Below, piece after piece: positions 17,403 to 25,806 of a DNA stretch of 64,000 nucleotides. The DNA lies in the NCBI RefSeq assembly GCF_025847235.1, contig NZ_JAOZEW010000001.1, positions 248,001 to 312,000 of the forward strand, given 5' to 3'. The first letter of the stretch is position 1. Every line of letters begins with the position of its first letter. The translations under genes and the position numbers were made by a program. Below the pieces are notes generated by a model, which saw only the letters and a program-made list of their open reading frames with translations, ran no database searches and had not been told where the DNA came from. The stretch is from Flavobacterium shii. Lineage in GTDB: Bacteria; Bacteroidota; Bacteroidia; Flavobacteriales; Flavobacteriaceae.

Positions 17403-18881
17403 TTATTCAATACTTTCTGTTGGCATAAAATCTGATATTTCGTCATATTTTGGCTCAACAATCACATTACCTTTTAAATCAAGAAGACCTAGTTTTATAT
17501 TAAGGGATTCTTCATAATTGCGACTCAAATAATTAAAACGAATCAGATCAAATTGGTACGATACAAACTTTCTGTTTTTATTTTTGCTCAAATCAATTGC
17601 TATTTTTTTGTCAGAACCAACAAAAGCTATGGGTTCGTCATTTATATTTGTTATGATAAATAATCCATCACCCAAGGCAACAATTCTCTTATCCTCAAAA
17701 GGCATGATCTTTTTTCCTTGCCCATTAATCATTATTGTTTCGTGCTTATTTTTAATACTTGCCAAAAGATGATTATTGTCCAAAAGCGTTAATTGTCTCC
17801 AATTAAAACCAAGAATAAATTCTCCTTTGGTATTAATTAAAGCATGATCAAGATCTCCATCGTCTTTATCATCAGATCTTGCTATTACAGCCTTACTATA
17901 GCTAAAAGGCTCTGCCTTGGCATAAATAGTTTTTACAACCTCATTACCCTTGGTATCGATATAACCAAAATTTGGATTATACTCATTGTAACGTTTGTCG
18001 CGTTTATAAACCATAACTCTTGCTAAGCCATCGCTAAAGTCCAAAATTTCTCTATAAATTGGCTGTGCCACAATTTGCCCCTTCCTATTTACAAGTCCAA
18101 AAACAAAACTATCTTCAGATTTTTCATCGGCTAAGGAAAAGGTTGCCAAGCCATTCGAAAAAACAAGATCAAGATCGTATTTGGCATCAGTAACTGTTTC
18201 TCCTTTTAGATTAATGAGTCTACCAATATTTTTTTTGTTATTATTTTTGGAAGCATATTTTTCAAACACTAATGCATACCCATTTGCAAAAGCATTAGCA
18301 CCGGCATATTGAAGCTTAATCACTTCTTGACCTTTTAAATCAATATAGCCATATAATCCGTTTTTAGCTACTTTGGCAAGCCCTTGCGAAAAATATCCAA
18401 TCGTATCATATATTGGCTGAACAACTATTTTTCCTTGAGTATTTATAAAACCCCATTTGTTGTTTATTTCTACCCCCGCCATTCCTTCATTAAAGAAAGT
18501 TGTGTTTGTAAACTGAACAGGAATCACCAATACTCCTGTAATATCGCAATAGCCCCACTTGCCTATTTTGTCTTTTATTTCTATAGAAACAGTCTTGTCT
18601 TTATTGGGTTCTACAGAATTATTACCTTCTATTTCTTGAGGCCCAACAGACTCCATAACCGGCAATCCAACTTTGGGGGTATATTTTCCAATATTCACAG
18701 CTACAAAGTTGTTGCCCCATGAACCAACATCATCATAGAGAAGAGGAATCACCTCATGACCTGAGGCATTAATAAACCCATGTTTGCCATCCAGACGAAC
18801 TTGAGCTAAATAATTTTTCTCTTTTTGCGCAAATGCGATAGAATAAAATGTAATTACCAAAAATAGTATGGGATATTTCAT
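17403..18881 (-). CDS. WG-repeat secreted protein
   Basis: The likely start is the ATG at 18881 (Met35 of the longer reading). There the protein begins with a clean signal peptide MKYPILFLVITFYSIAFAQ. The mature part is a chain of WG-type repeats of about 40 residues: GKHGFINASGHEVIPLLYDD, GKWGYCDITGVLVIPVQF, NKWGFINTQGKIVVQPIYD, NGLYGYIDLKGQEVIKLQY and more. The repeats form a beta-structured surface of unknown binding specificity; many such proteins occur in Bacteroidota envelopes. It is divergent from the long spacer at 19 kb. The role is unknown. Confidence 0.8.
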   Translation of the reverse strand: MKYPILFLVITFYSIAFAQKEKNYLAQVRLDGKHGFINASGHEVIPLLYDDVGSWGNNFVAVNIGKYTPKVGLPVMESVGPQEIEGNNSVEPNKDKTVSIEIKDKIGKWGYCDITGVLVIPVQFTNTTFFNEGMAGVEINNKWGFINTQGKIVVQPIYDTIGYFSQGLAKVAKNGLYGYIDLKGQEVIKLQYAGANAFANGYALVFEKYASKNNNKKNIGRLINLKGETVTDAKYDLDLVFSNGLATFSLADEKSEDSFVFGLVNRKGQIVAQPIYREILDFSDGLARVMVYKRDKRYNEYNPNFGYIDTKGNEVVKTIYAKAEPFSYSKAVIARSDDKDDGDLDHALINTKGEFILGFNWRQLTLLDNNHLLASIKNKHETIMINGQGKKIMPFEDKRIVALGDGLFIITNINDEPIAFVGSDKKIAIDLSKNKNRKFVSYQFDLIRFNYLSRNYEESLNIKLGLLDLKGNVIVEPKYDEISDFMPTESIE

Positions 18882-18983
18882 ATCGAGAAGTATTTCTAAA
18901 AAATTATCATCATCAGAAAGGGTATTTTTTTTTAATTTCCACATAAATGTAGATAAAGTTTTTTTAATGATACAATAATTCAA

Positions 18984-19605
18984 TTCAAAATTAGATAGTT
19001 ACTTTAAATTATCGGTACTTCATAAACTGTACAAAATCTGTACTTTCATGTTTCAATGTGGATCGCAATGTTTGTATTATTTTTAATATCTAGTTTATTC
19101 GTTTATGGGGGATTAGTTAAAAATCAAATACCAATATCTCATGTTTACAACTAAAACTCATTAAAAATAGGCGATAAAATATTAGTCTTATTTAGAAGCT
19201 TCTACTCTTTTTTCGTTAAGTACCACATACCATTGGATTTCCTACCTTAGTGAAACTAAATACAATCCATCCATTTCTCATTGAACATTATCAATTTATT
19301 ATAAAAGAAATTAACCCCTCAAAACATGAAAAATTTGTAATTGGAGCGATCGGTTATATGCAAAACGTATAATCAAACTATAAAAACATATTTTCCTCGG
19401 TACTACAAAAAAACATTTTCATGTTTTTTACTGAAATTAATTACAAAAAAAACTAAATTTACCCATAGATACTGACAACCAATCAAATACGCACACAAAA
19501 CACAATGTTAATTTGATTTTTTTCCCCTGATAAATAACCATTTTTAATTATTTATAAATGCTCCCCCCACTTCTAAAAACAATAACTCAACAGAACTTAA
19601 TTACT
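18984..19605. other. Spacer holding a decayed duplicate of a gene start
   Basis: No intact gene lies here. A tiny ORF at 19056-19154 (32 codons) has one hydrophobic stretch but no other support. The part from about 19250 to 19370 aligns with the upstream region and first codons of the reductase gene at 21239, and is listed separately. The rest is AT-rich and probably carries the promoter of the exported protein starting at 19606. Confidence 0.6.
19250..19375 (+). pseudogene. Vestigial copy of the 5' end of the 21239 reductase gene
   Basis: Several blocks match the region 21160-21275 in the same order: GTGAAACTAAATACAATC against GTAAAACTAAATATAATC, CATTGAACATT against CATTGGACATT, ATAAAAGAAATTAACCCCTC against ATAAAAGGAATTAACACCTC, then ATGAAAAATTTGTAATTGG against ATGAAAACATTAGTAGTTGG and GAGCGATCGGTT against GAGCGAGTGGTT. 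In the copy the frame is broken after the first codons and homology fades by about 19375. This is the relic of a duplication, not a functional gene. Confidence 0.65.
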
Positions 19606-21105
19606 ATGAAAAAAATTACTCTAATTCTCGTTCTTGCAATTTGTTTTACTCCAACCTACTCACAATCCAATCCTTCTATTGACCTCTTATTTCGAAATAG
19701 CTACAAAGTTTTTGAACTTCAGAGGCTTCCAAACGGAATGTATCGGGATTCGAAACTATTAAGCGGAAATGATTATCATCCAATATCAGCAGCTAATACA
19801 GGCATGGGATTGGTCGCTATATGCATTGCCGATGCAATGGGATGGATTACTAACGGACAAGATTTGGCTTTGGCTACACTTAAAACTGCAACGGGACACA
19901 CACAAGGTTTTACACCCGATAGAACATCTAATGGCTATTACAGACATTTTATGGATATTGATACGGGGCAACAAGCTTGGGGCTCTGAATACAGTACTAT
20001 TGATACCGATATTTTAATGTCAGGAGCATTATTTGCGATGAAGTATTTTAAGAATGATGAAATCACAAAGTATGCTTTAGAAATGTGGAATTCAATCAAC
20101 TTTGAATCCGCGATTTCAGATGCTTCTGGAGGTGCTATTTATCTATCGATGAATGCAAACGGAACTGGTATCTCGGGTTCTGCTTGGCCTTATAATGAAT
20201 ACATGATTGCTGCATGGTTGGCCAAAAATGCTTCTCAAACACCTACTGGACCAGGAAATGTACTATGGAATAATAATTATAGTTCCTCAACGCAATTACC
20301 AAAAGTAAATTATAATTCTATTCCAGTATTATCGGATAATGCCACACGCTTTATGCCTTCATTTACACATCAGTTCAATTACTACCTATGTAATTACTTT
20401 ACGACTTCTAATGAATATATGGTGTTTTTTAAAAATGCACAGCAAGCAGATCTCGAATGGTGGAATAACATGGGAGGAAATACCTATCAATGGGGATGCG
20501 GTGCAGGCTCTGCAATCTCCTCTTCTTATCACGCAGATGCTATAAATGATAATCCTGATGAAATCGTATCTCCTCATATAATTGCTGGATTTATTCCTGT
20601 AAACCCTAATAGTAAAAATGATTTAATTGCATTATGGAATAACAATAAAGGCAAATATCTTTTACCAAATTCAACTGACCCAATTTTATGGAGACATAGT
20701 GTAAGTAATCCAACTTGGGTTCCTAATGAAATCATAGGTGTCGATTTTTCTACCATGCTCTTCGGGATTGCTACTTTACCAGAATATTTGGGAGCTAGTT
20801 TTTTTTCTACCAATAATGCTTTTTTCCCTTTACCAACACCAACTCTAAGCGTGTCTAGCTTTAATTCTAATACCATAAAGGTTTACCCCAATCCATTTGT
20901 AAATACCTTTAAATTAGAATTAGAGGAAACACATAAGAATGTTTCTGTAAACATTAATGATTTGACTGGAAAATCGGTTTACAACAAAACTTTTTCAGAA
21001 TTAAAAGATCTTGACATTCAATTAAAAAACATGAGTAGTGGTTTATACATTATTGATGTACGCCAAAATGGAGAATCAAGAAAGTTTAAAGTATTAAAAA
21101 AATAA
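19606..21105 (+). CDS. T9SS-exported glucoamylase-like (alpha/alpha)6 glycoside hydrolase
   Basis: I place the start at the ATG at 19606, not 19558, because there a signal peptide begins (MKKITLILVLAICFTPTYSQ). The mature protein resembles the glycoamylase-like domain found in GH144-type beta-glucanases. Features include SAANTGMGLVAICIADAMGW, GSEYSTIDTDILMSGALFAM, and SSYHADAINDNPDEIVSPH followed by an IAGFIPVNP segment. The last ~80 residues are a type IX secretion sorting domain (VYPNPFVNTFKLELEE ... MSSGLYIIDVRQNGESRKFK). It should be moved to the cell surface or medium and act on a polysaccharide. The substrate is not known, and no SusC/SusD pair is nearby. Confidence 0.7.
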   Translation: MKKITLILVLAICFTPTYSQSNPSIDLLFRNSYKVFELQRLPNGMYRDSKLLSGNDYHPISAANTGMGLVAICIADAMGWITNGQDLALATLKTATGHTQGFTPDRTSNGYYRHFMDIDTGQQAWGSEYSTIDTDILMSGALFAMKYFKNDEITKYALEMWNSINFESAISDASGGAIYLSMNANGTGISGSAWPYNEYMIAAWLAKNASQTPTGPGNVLWNNNYSSSTQLPKVNYNSIPVLSDNATRFMPSFTHQFNYYLCNYFTTSNEYMVFFKNAQQADLEWWNNMGGNTYQWGCGAGSAISSSYHADAINDNPDEIVSPHIIAGFIPVNPNSKNDLIALWNNNKGKYLLPNSTDPILWRHSVSNPTWVPNEIIGVDFSTMLFGIATLPEYLGASFFSTNNAFFPLPTPTLSVSSFNSNTIKVYPNPFVNTFKLELEETHKNVSVNINDLTGKSVYNKTFSELKDLDIQLKNMSSGLYIIDVRQNGESRKFKVLKK

Positions 21106-21238
21106 TATTGTACCTACCCAACCGCTCAAATATACACAACGATAGCATGGATATTTATAGTAAAACTAAATATAATCTCATCTAATCTCTTCATTGGACA
21201 TTGTAAAGCTATCATAAAAGGAATTAACACCTCAAGGT

Positions 21239-21976
21239 ATGAAAACATTAGTAGTTGGAGCGAGTGGTTCAACAGGAAAGTTATTGGTAATGCAATTGCT
21301 AGCTGCAGGTCAGGAAGTAAAAATCATTGTTCGACCTACAAGCAATATTCCTGATACATGGAATAACAATGACAACATAACAATTATCAGGATAAATGAT
21401 ATTTCGAATATTCCTGTGAACGAGATGTCTGGCTATTTAAAAGACTGCCAGTCTGTAGCCTCTTGTTTGGGGCATAATCTCAGCTTTAAGGGTATGTATG
21501 GTAAACCAAAACTATTGATTACAGATACGGTTCAAATAATTTGTGAGACCATCATTAAAAATGCTCCAGAAAAACCATTACGATTTGTGTTAATGAATAC
21601 AGCAGGAAATAACAACAAGAACTTAAACGAACCCGTTTCTTTTGGACAGAAAATTGTGATTGGTTTGTTTCGGTTACTTTTGCCGCCACATTCCGACAAC
21701 GAAAATGCAGCAGATTATTTAAGAGTGAAAATAGGGCAAAAAAATCGTTTTATAGAATGGGTTACAGTACGTCCTGATAACTTAATCAATGCCCAAATAG
21801 TAACTGAGTATTCACTACATGCATCGCCAACTAGGAGCGCCCTGTTTAATCCAGGACAAACCAGTCGTATTAATGTAGCACACTTTATGTCTCAATTGAT
21901 AATAAATGACACCATCTATAATAAATGGAGCGGACAAATGCCTGTAATTTACAACAATATAACTGAGATAAAATAA
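21239..21976 (+). CDS. NAD(P)-binding atypical short-chain dehydrogenase (NmrA/epimerase-like)
   Basis: A 245-residue Rossmann-fold protein. The N-terminus MKTLVVGASGSTGKLLVMQL carries the GxxGxTG dinucleotide motif of the NAD(P)H-binding SDR branch. The middle has VASCLGHNLSFKGMYGKP and RFVLMNTAGNNN, with no classical YxxxK. The C-terminus has EWVTVRPDNLINAQIVTEY, as in stress-linked reductases of this group. The substrate is unknown. The gene is preceded by 130 bases whose decayed duplicate lies at 19250-19375. It converges on the AraC-type gene. Confidence 0.7.
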   Translation: MKTLVVGASGSTGKLLVMQLLAAGQEVKIIVRPTSNIPDTWNNNDNITIIRINDISNIPVNEMSGYLKDCQSVASCLGHNLSFKGMYGKPKLLITDTVQIICETIIKNAPEKPLRFVLMNTAGNNNKNLNEPVSFGQKIVIGLFRLLLPPHSDNENAADYLRVKIGQKNRFIEWVTVRPDNLINAQIVTEYSLHASPTRSALFNPGQTSRINVAHFMSQLIINDTIYNKWSGQMPVIYNNITEIK

Positions 21977-22056
21977 AAAAGGGCAGCATCATAAACCTCA
22001 ACCATTCGGATATATAACTATAGCTTAGATTTTTTTCTCATACGTTAAGAAAAAAA

Positions 22057-22872
22057 TTAAAGATCGAGTAACATTAACTTATTTGGAGACACCCCATACT
22101 TCTTTTTAAATGCAAATGAAAAATGAGAGAGATCTTCAAAACCCACTTCCAGATAAACTTCTGTTGGTTTTTTCTTTTTCTCAGACAACTGATAATAGGC
22201 TAATTGCAACCTCTTTTCGGTTAGCCATTTTTGAGGTGTAATATTGAAATACTTTTTAAAGTCTCTATTAAACGTTGACAAACTTCGACCTGTCAAATAA
22301 CCTAATTTTTCCATTGGCATATTGAACATAAAATTTCGTTCCATGAAACTAATTAAATCAACCTTGCCAGGTTCATCGAAATTTGCCAAAATAGCATCTA
22401 CACTTTTATCAATCTCTCTCAAAATACTTATTGCTTCGGTAATTTTTAACGATGCAATATTCTCAGGAAACTCCCCTTTCAATTCAAAATACGGACTCAC
22501 CGAAGCCAAGCAACTCTCCAACAATGGATGATTGCTAAAACTGTATATTTTCTGTTCAATAGTATGTTTTTTACTAATATCAATTTTTTCATAGAATTTT
22601 TTTAGCCGTTCAATTGATAAATGCATTACCACTGTTTTATGTGGTTGTCCATTTTTAGGATAATTTATTATTGTAGCCAGAAGATTTCTCGGGATTAAAA
22701 ATATATCCCCTGTCTTAAAATAAAAAGTAGTATCGGCCTGTATTATTTTTGTTTCCCCTGAGATAAACCAAATCAACATATGATCATCAAACATCAAGTC
22801 TGATTTAAACAGTTTATCATCATAGCTAGAAAGCTTAATTTCGGGGGTTAAGTATTTTGAAATATGTTCCAT
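22057..22872 (-). CDS. AraC family transcriptional regulator
   Basis: A 271-residue regulator with an N-terminal cupin-like sensing half (TTFYFKTGDIFLIPRNLLA) and a C-terminal double helix-turn-helix. The latter shows GRSLSTFNRDFKKYFNITP, QKWLTEKRLQLAYYQL and VGFEDLSHFSFAFKKKYGVS, which are hallmarks of AraC/XylS DNA-binding domains. The neighbours are a reductase (convergent) and an SDR gene on the same strand upstream. Three similar sequence elements lie just upstream of its start and could be its own operator (see 22970-23070). The ligand and regulon are unknown. Confidence 0.85.
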   Translation of the reverse strand: MEHISKYLTPEIKLSSYDDKLFKSDLMFDDHMLIWFISGETKIIQADTTFYFKTGDIFLIPRNLLATIINYPKNGQPHKTVVMHLSIERLKKFYEKIDISKKHTIEQKIYSFSNHPLLESCLASVSPYFELKGEFPENIASLKITEAISILREIDKSVDAILANFDEPGKVDLISFMERNFMFNMPMEKLGYLTGRSLSTFNRDFKKYFNITPQKWLTEKRLQLAYYQLSEKKKKPTEVYLEVGFEDLSHFSFAFKKKYGVSPNKLMLLDL

Positions 22873-22969
22873 CTTTAATGCTATATGCTAAAAATTAATC
22901 AAGTTTATATATTTCCATTTTAAAGCTCTCATTTTTTTGCTAGCTCAAATATAGTTATCTCCAGTGGCA

Positions 22970-23070
22970 TACCAATTCAAGCTGGATAACCAAATCTATA
23001 GTTTATATATTACCGTTCTTTATTTGGTATAATCCTGCCCAATATTTATATACCAATTGAGCAGGAAAAT
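22970..23070. promoter_or_regulatory. Candidate operator cluster upstream of the AraC-type gene
   Basis: Three related elements occur. The first is 22970-22995 (TACCAATTCAAGCTGGATAA, then CCAAAT) and the third is 23051-23070 (TACCAATTGAGCAGGAAAAT). The second lies inverted at 23022-23043, reading ATTGGGCAGGATTATACCAA on the minus strand. The second and third form an 11-base hairpin with one mismatch. Shared core: ATT..AGC.GGA. The spacing upstream of an autoregulated AraC gene suggests binding sites; this is an inference. Confidence 0.4.
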
Positions 23071-23167
23071 ATGTTTTACCTGTAATCCTTACCAAAAACT
23101 TCGCAGAGACCTCATTTACATTACTATTAAAATTTCCATTTTTTTAAAATCTCAATAAAGTACAGAT

Positions 23168-24169
23168 TTAGGAAACCTGAAAGGACATACCAGTCATTTG
23201 CTCACTTAAATCCCATAATCTTTTGGCATTCGTTTCGTCCAGAGAATAAAGTTCTACACCATATGATCCAACACTGTCTTCCCCATTAGCTAACGGGGCA
23301 ATATCGCCATCTTCACAATAAACGCCTCCAATATGATCAAGCAAAGAACTTGTAGCGCACCATACGGTCGTAGCTGCACCTTGTGGAATCGATTTTAATC
23401 TTGCAGCCACTTCAGGAATCATATTACCATCTACATCTAGGAAACCCATTTTTTGGAATAATTCTAATGAGGCCTCTCTGCCTAACTCAGTTCCTGCAAT
23501 TGAACCTGGATGTAATGAATATACTCTTATATTATATGCTTTAGCACGATTGTCTAGTTCAACAGAAAATAAATTACTAGCTGTTTTTGACTGTCCGTAA
23601 GCTTGTAGGGTTTCGTATTCTCTGTAAAGAAAATTAGGATCTTCAAAATTGAAAGGAGCCATTTGGTGGCCAAGAGAAGACACATTAATAACTCTCGCAC
23701 CGTTGGCTTTTTTAAGTGCTGGGAATAATTTTGCAGTTAAATGGAATTGCCCTAAATAATTGGTAGCCAATTGTGATTCGATTCCTCGAATATCTCTACG
23801 CAAAGGCACCCACATAATACCTGCATTGTTTATAAGCGTATGCAAAGGCCTATTTGACGCAAGGAATTTTTCGGCAAATGCATTAATAGAAGTTGGATTC
23901 ATAATATCCATCATTTCTAATTCTACATTTTTAATTCCGTCAAGATTCTTCCTAGCTTTCTCAACATCTCTTGCAGGTACAATTACAGTTGCACCCGCTT
24001 TTGCAAGTACTTTAGTCGTTTCAAGACCAATTCCTGCATTTCCACCTGTTACAATTACTATTTTCCCTTTAAGATCAATCTCTTTGATTACATCATTTGT
24101 TGTTGATGTTGCATTAAATCCTGAACCAATTGGTTGTTGCAATGCTCCTTGATAATTATTCAATCTCAT
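23168..24169 (-). CDS. Short-chain dehydrogenase/reductase (SDR)
   Basis: A 333-residue classical-type SDR, close to the retinol-dehydrogenase-like branch. The cofactor motif TGGNAGIGLETTK lies near residues 38-50. NNAGIM is present, the catalytic serine is in RVINVSSLGHQM, and Tyr/Lys are in AYGQSKTASN. The first ~30 residues (LNNYQGALQQPIGSGFNATS) precede the fold as in related proteins. The substrate is unknown. The divergent gene is a serine hydrolase with 330 bases between them. Confidence 0.8.
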   Translation of the reverse strand: MRLNNYQGALQQPIGSGFNATSTTNDVIKEIDLKGKIVIVTGGNAGIGLETTKVLAKAGATVIVPARDVEKARKNLDGIKNVELEMMDIMNPTSINAFAEKFLASNRPLHTLINNAGIMWVPLRRDIRGIESQLATNYLGQFHLTAKLFPALKKANGARVINVSSLGHQMAPFNFEDPNFLYREYETLQAYGQSKTASNLFSVELDNRAKAYNIRVYSLHPGSIAGTELGREASLELFQKMGFLDVDGNMIPEVAARLKSIPQGAATTVWCATSSLLDHIGGVYCEDGDIAPLANGEDSVGSYGVELYSLDETNAKRLWDLSEQMTGMSFQVS

Positions 24170-24499
24170 TTTTTTATTATTAAAAAGTTATAGGGCAAAA
24201 TTAGGAGCATTACATGTGCTTGACTTTGTTCAAAAAGTCAATTTACTTTGTTAAGAATGTCTACTTATAACATAATACTAATTGTAACCTCTTTTTATGG
24301 TCAATCATTTTTCTTAATTTACAGTTATTCTATAACTGATTAGCTCGAAAATACGCAAAAAAAAACAATCATAACAAACTATACCATAGAACATTAATGC
24401 ATTTTACGGTATTTTTTTTATCTTAGCTAAGCAAATGAAAATCCAAAAATAGCAACAGCATTTAGTAACAAAACATTTACATAATCAAAAAACCACATT
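24170..24499. other. 330-base divergent spacer
   Basis: It is AT-rich, with no ORF of note. It should contain the promoters of the SDR (minus) and serine hydrolase (plus) genes. I see no strong operator or hairpin. Confidence 0.5.
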
Positions 24500-25690
24500 A
24501 TGAAAATAAAAAACTATTACTTTATCCTTTTTCTCCTATTCCATTTTTCTTCAGTTTGTTTTGGACAAGATATCGTTAGACTTGACAAGAAAAAAATCTC
24601 GGCAGCCAGTTTAGACGCCAAAATCAAGTCATTAATGAAATCTGCAAATGTAGAAGGGATAGCTATAGCCGTTTTTAATAACAATAAACCTGTTTACAAA
24701 AAGACTTTTGGCTATAAAAATGCGTTCACTAAAGACCCCATAAAAAATGAAACCAACTTTTACGGAGCTTCATTAAGCAAAGCTGTGTTTGCTGTTATGG
24801 TAATGACACTTGTTCAAAAAGGTATTCTCGATTTAGACAAACCATTACAGGATTATTTACCTAAGCCTATTTATGAATATAAGCCAACTAAAAAATGGCA
24901 TGACAACTACGAAGATCTAAGAAAAGACACAGCCTATAAAAAAATAACAGCTAGGATGTGTCTGGATCACACCTCGGGTTTTCCAAACTGGAGATGGAAT
25001 GAACCAGATGAAAAATTAAGAGTTAAGACTACTCCAGGTTCCCGATATAGTTATTCTGGTGAAGGATTAGTTTATCTACAAGTTGTACTGGAATATTATC
25101 TGGACAAGCCATTAGAAGAAATGATGCAAGAAAGCGTCTTTATACCTTTAAAAATGAACAATTCATCTTATAAATGGCTGCCAAAATTTGAAAAAGATTA
25201 TTGTGTAGGTCATAATTCAAAGGGAGAGCCGTATGAAAAAGATAAAGATAACGATGTTAGATCCGCAAGTACCTTAGAAACGACTCTGGATGATTATACG
25301 CTTTTTACCAAAGGTGTACTCAATAACCAAATACTTACTGCAAGTACTACAAAAGAAATGTTTACCCAGCAAATTAAAATCAAATCCATTAAACAGTTTG
25401 GTCCAATGAGTCTACGTGACTCAACAGCCAATGACAAAATTAATCTGGGTTACGGACTTGGCTGGGGACTACTGCAATCGCCTCATGGAACTGGCGCCTT
25501 CAAGGAAGGACATGGAGATGGTTTCCAGCATTATTCCATTATTTTCCCACAAACAGGAATAGGTATTGTAATCCTAAGCAATAGCGACAACACAGAAAGC
25601 ATTTATACAGAATTATTAGAAACTGCAATTGGGGATATTTATACACCTTGGAGATGGCAGGATCATATCCCATATAATCTAAAAAAATAA
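24500..25690 (+). CDS. Secreted serine hydrolase, class C beta-lactamase/esterase fold
   Basis: A 396-residue exported protein with signal peptide MKIKNYYFILFLLFHFSSVC ending before GQDIVRL. The penicillin-binding-like fold shows the nucleophile in FYGASLSKAVFAVMV (SxxK), a Tyr motif in RYSYSGEGLVYLQ, and a third element GHGDGFQHYS in place of KTG. The family includes class C beta-lactamases, D-aminopeptidases and esterases. Resistance activity cannot be claimed from the sequence. A short terminator follows at 25718. Confidence 0.8.
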   Translation: MKIKNYYFILFLLFHFSSVCFGQDIVRLDKKKISAASLDAKIKSLMKSANVEGIAIAVFNNNKPVYKKTFGYKNAFTKDPIKNETNFYGASLSKAVFAVMVMTLVQKGILDLDKPLQDYLPKPIYEYKPTKKWHDNYEDLRKDTAYKKITARMCLDHTSGFPNWRWNEPDEKLRVKTTPGSRYSYSGEGLVYLQVVLEYYLDKPLEEMMQESVFIPLKMNNSSYKWLPKFEKDYCVGHNSKGEPYEKDKDNDVRSASTLETTLDDYTLFTKGVLNNQILTASTTKEMFTQQIKIKSIKQFGPMSLRDSTANDKINLGYGLGWGLLQSPHGTGAFKEGHGDGFQHYSIIFPQTGIGIVILSNSDNTESIYTELLETAIGDIYTPWRWQDHIPYNLKK

Positions 25691-25717
25691 AACAGAAAAG
25701 ATATAAAAACAAAAAGA

Positions 25718-25748
25718 AGCCGTCTCAAAATTTTGCATTGAGACAGCT
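25718..25748 (+). terminator. Intrinsic terminator after the serine hydrolase gene
   Basis: AGCCGTCTCAA (25718-25728) pairs with TTGAGACAGCT (25738-25748) with one mismatch. A T-containing tail (CCTTTCTT, TTTTTT) follows within 20 bases. The convergent gene ends at 25807. Confidence 0.7.
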
Positions 25749-25806
25749 CCTTTCTTATCCTTTTTTGTAATAGAATACAATAATTTTGTATAGGAGATTG
25801 CAAATA

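Noticed and set aside
19056..19154. 32-codon ORF with one hydrophobic stretch
   Set aside because: Too short and isolated, and it lies in a spacer with other decayed sequence.
24500..25690. Calling the serine hydrolase a resistance beta-lactamase
   Set aside because: The SxxK fold is shared by esterases and peptidases, and the third motif is not KTG.
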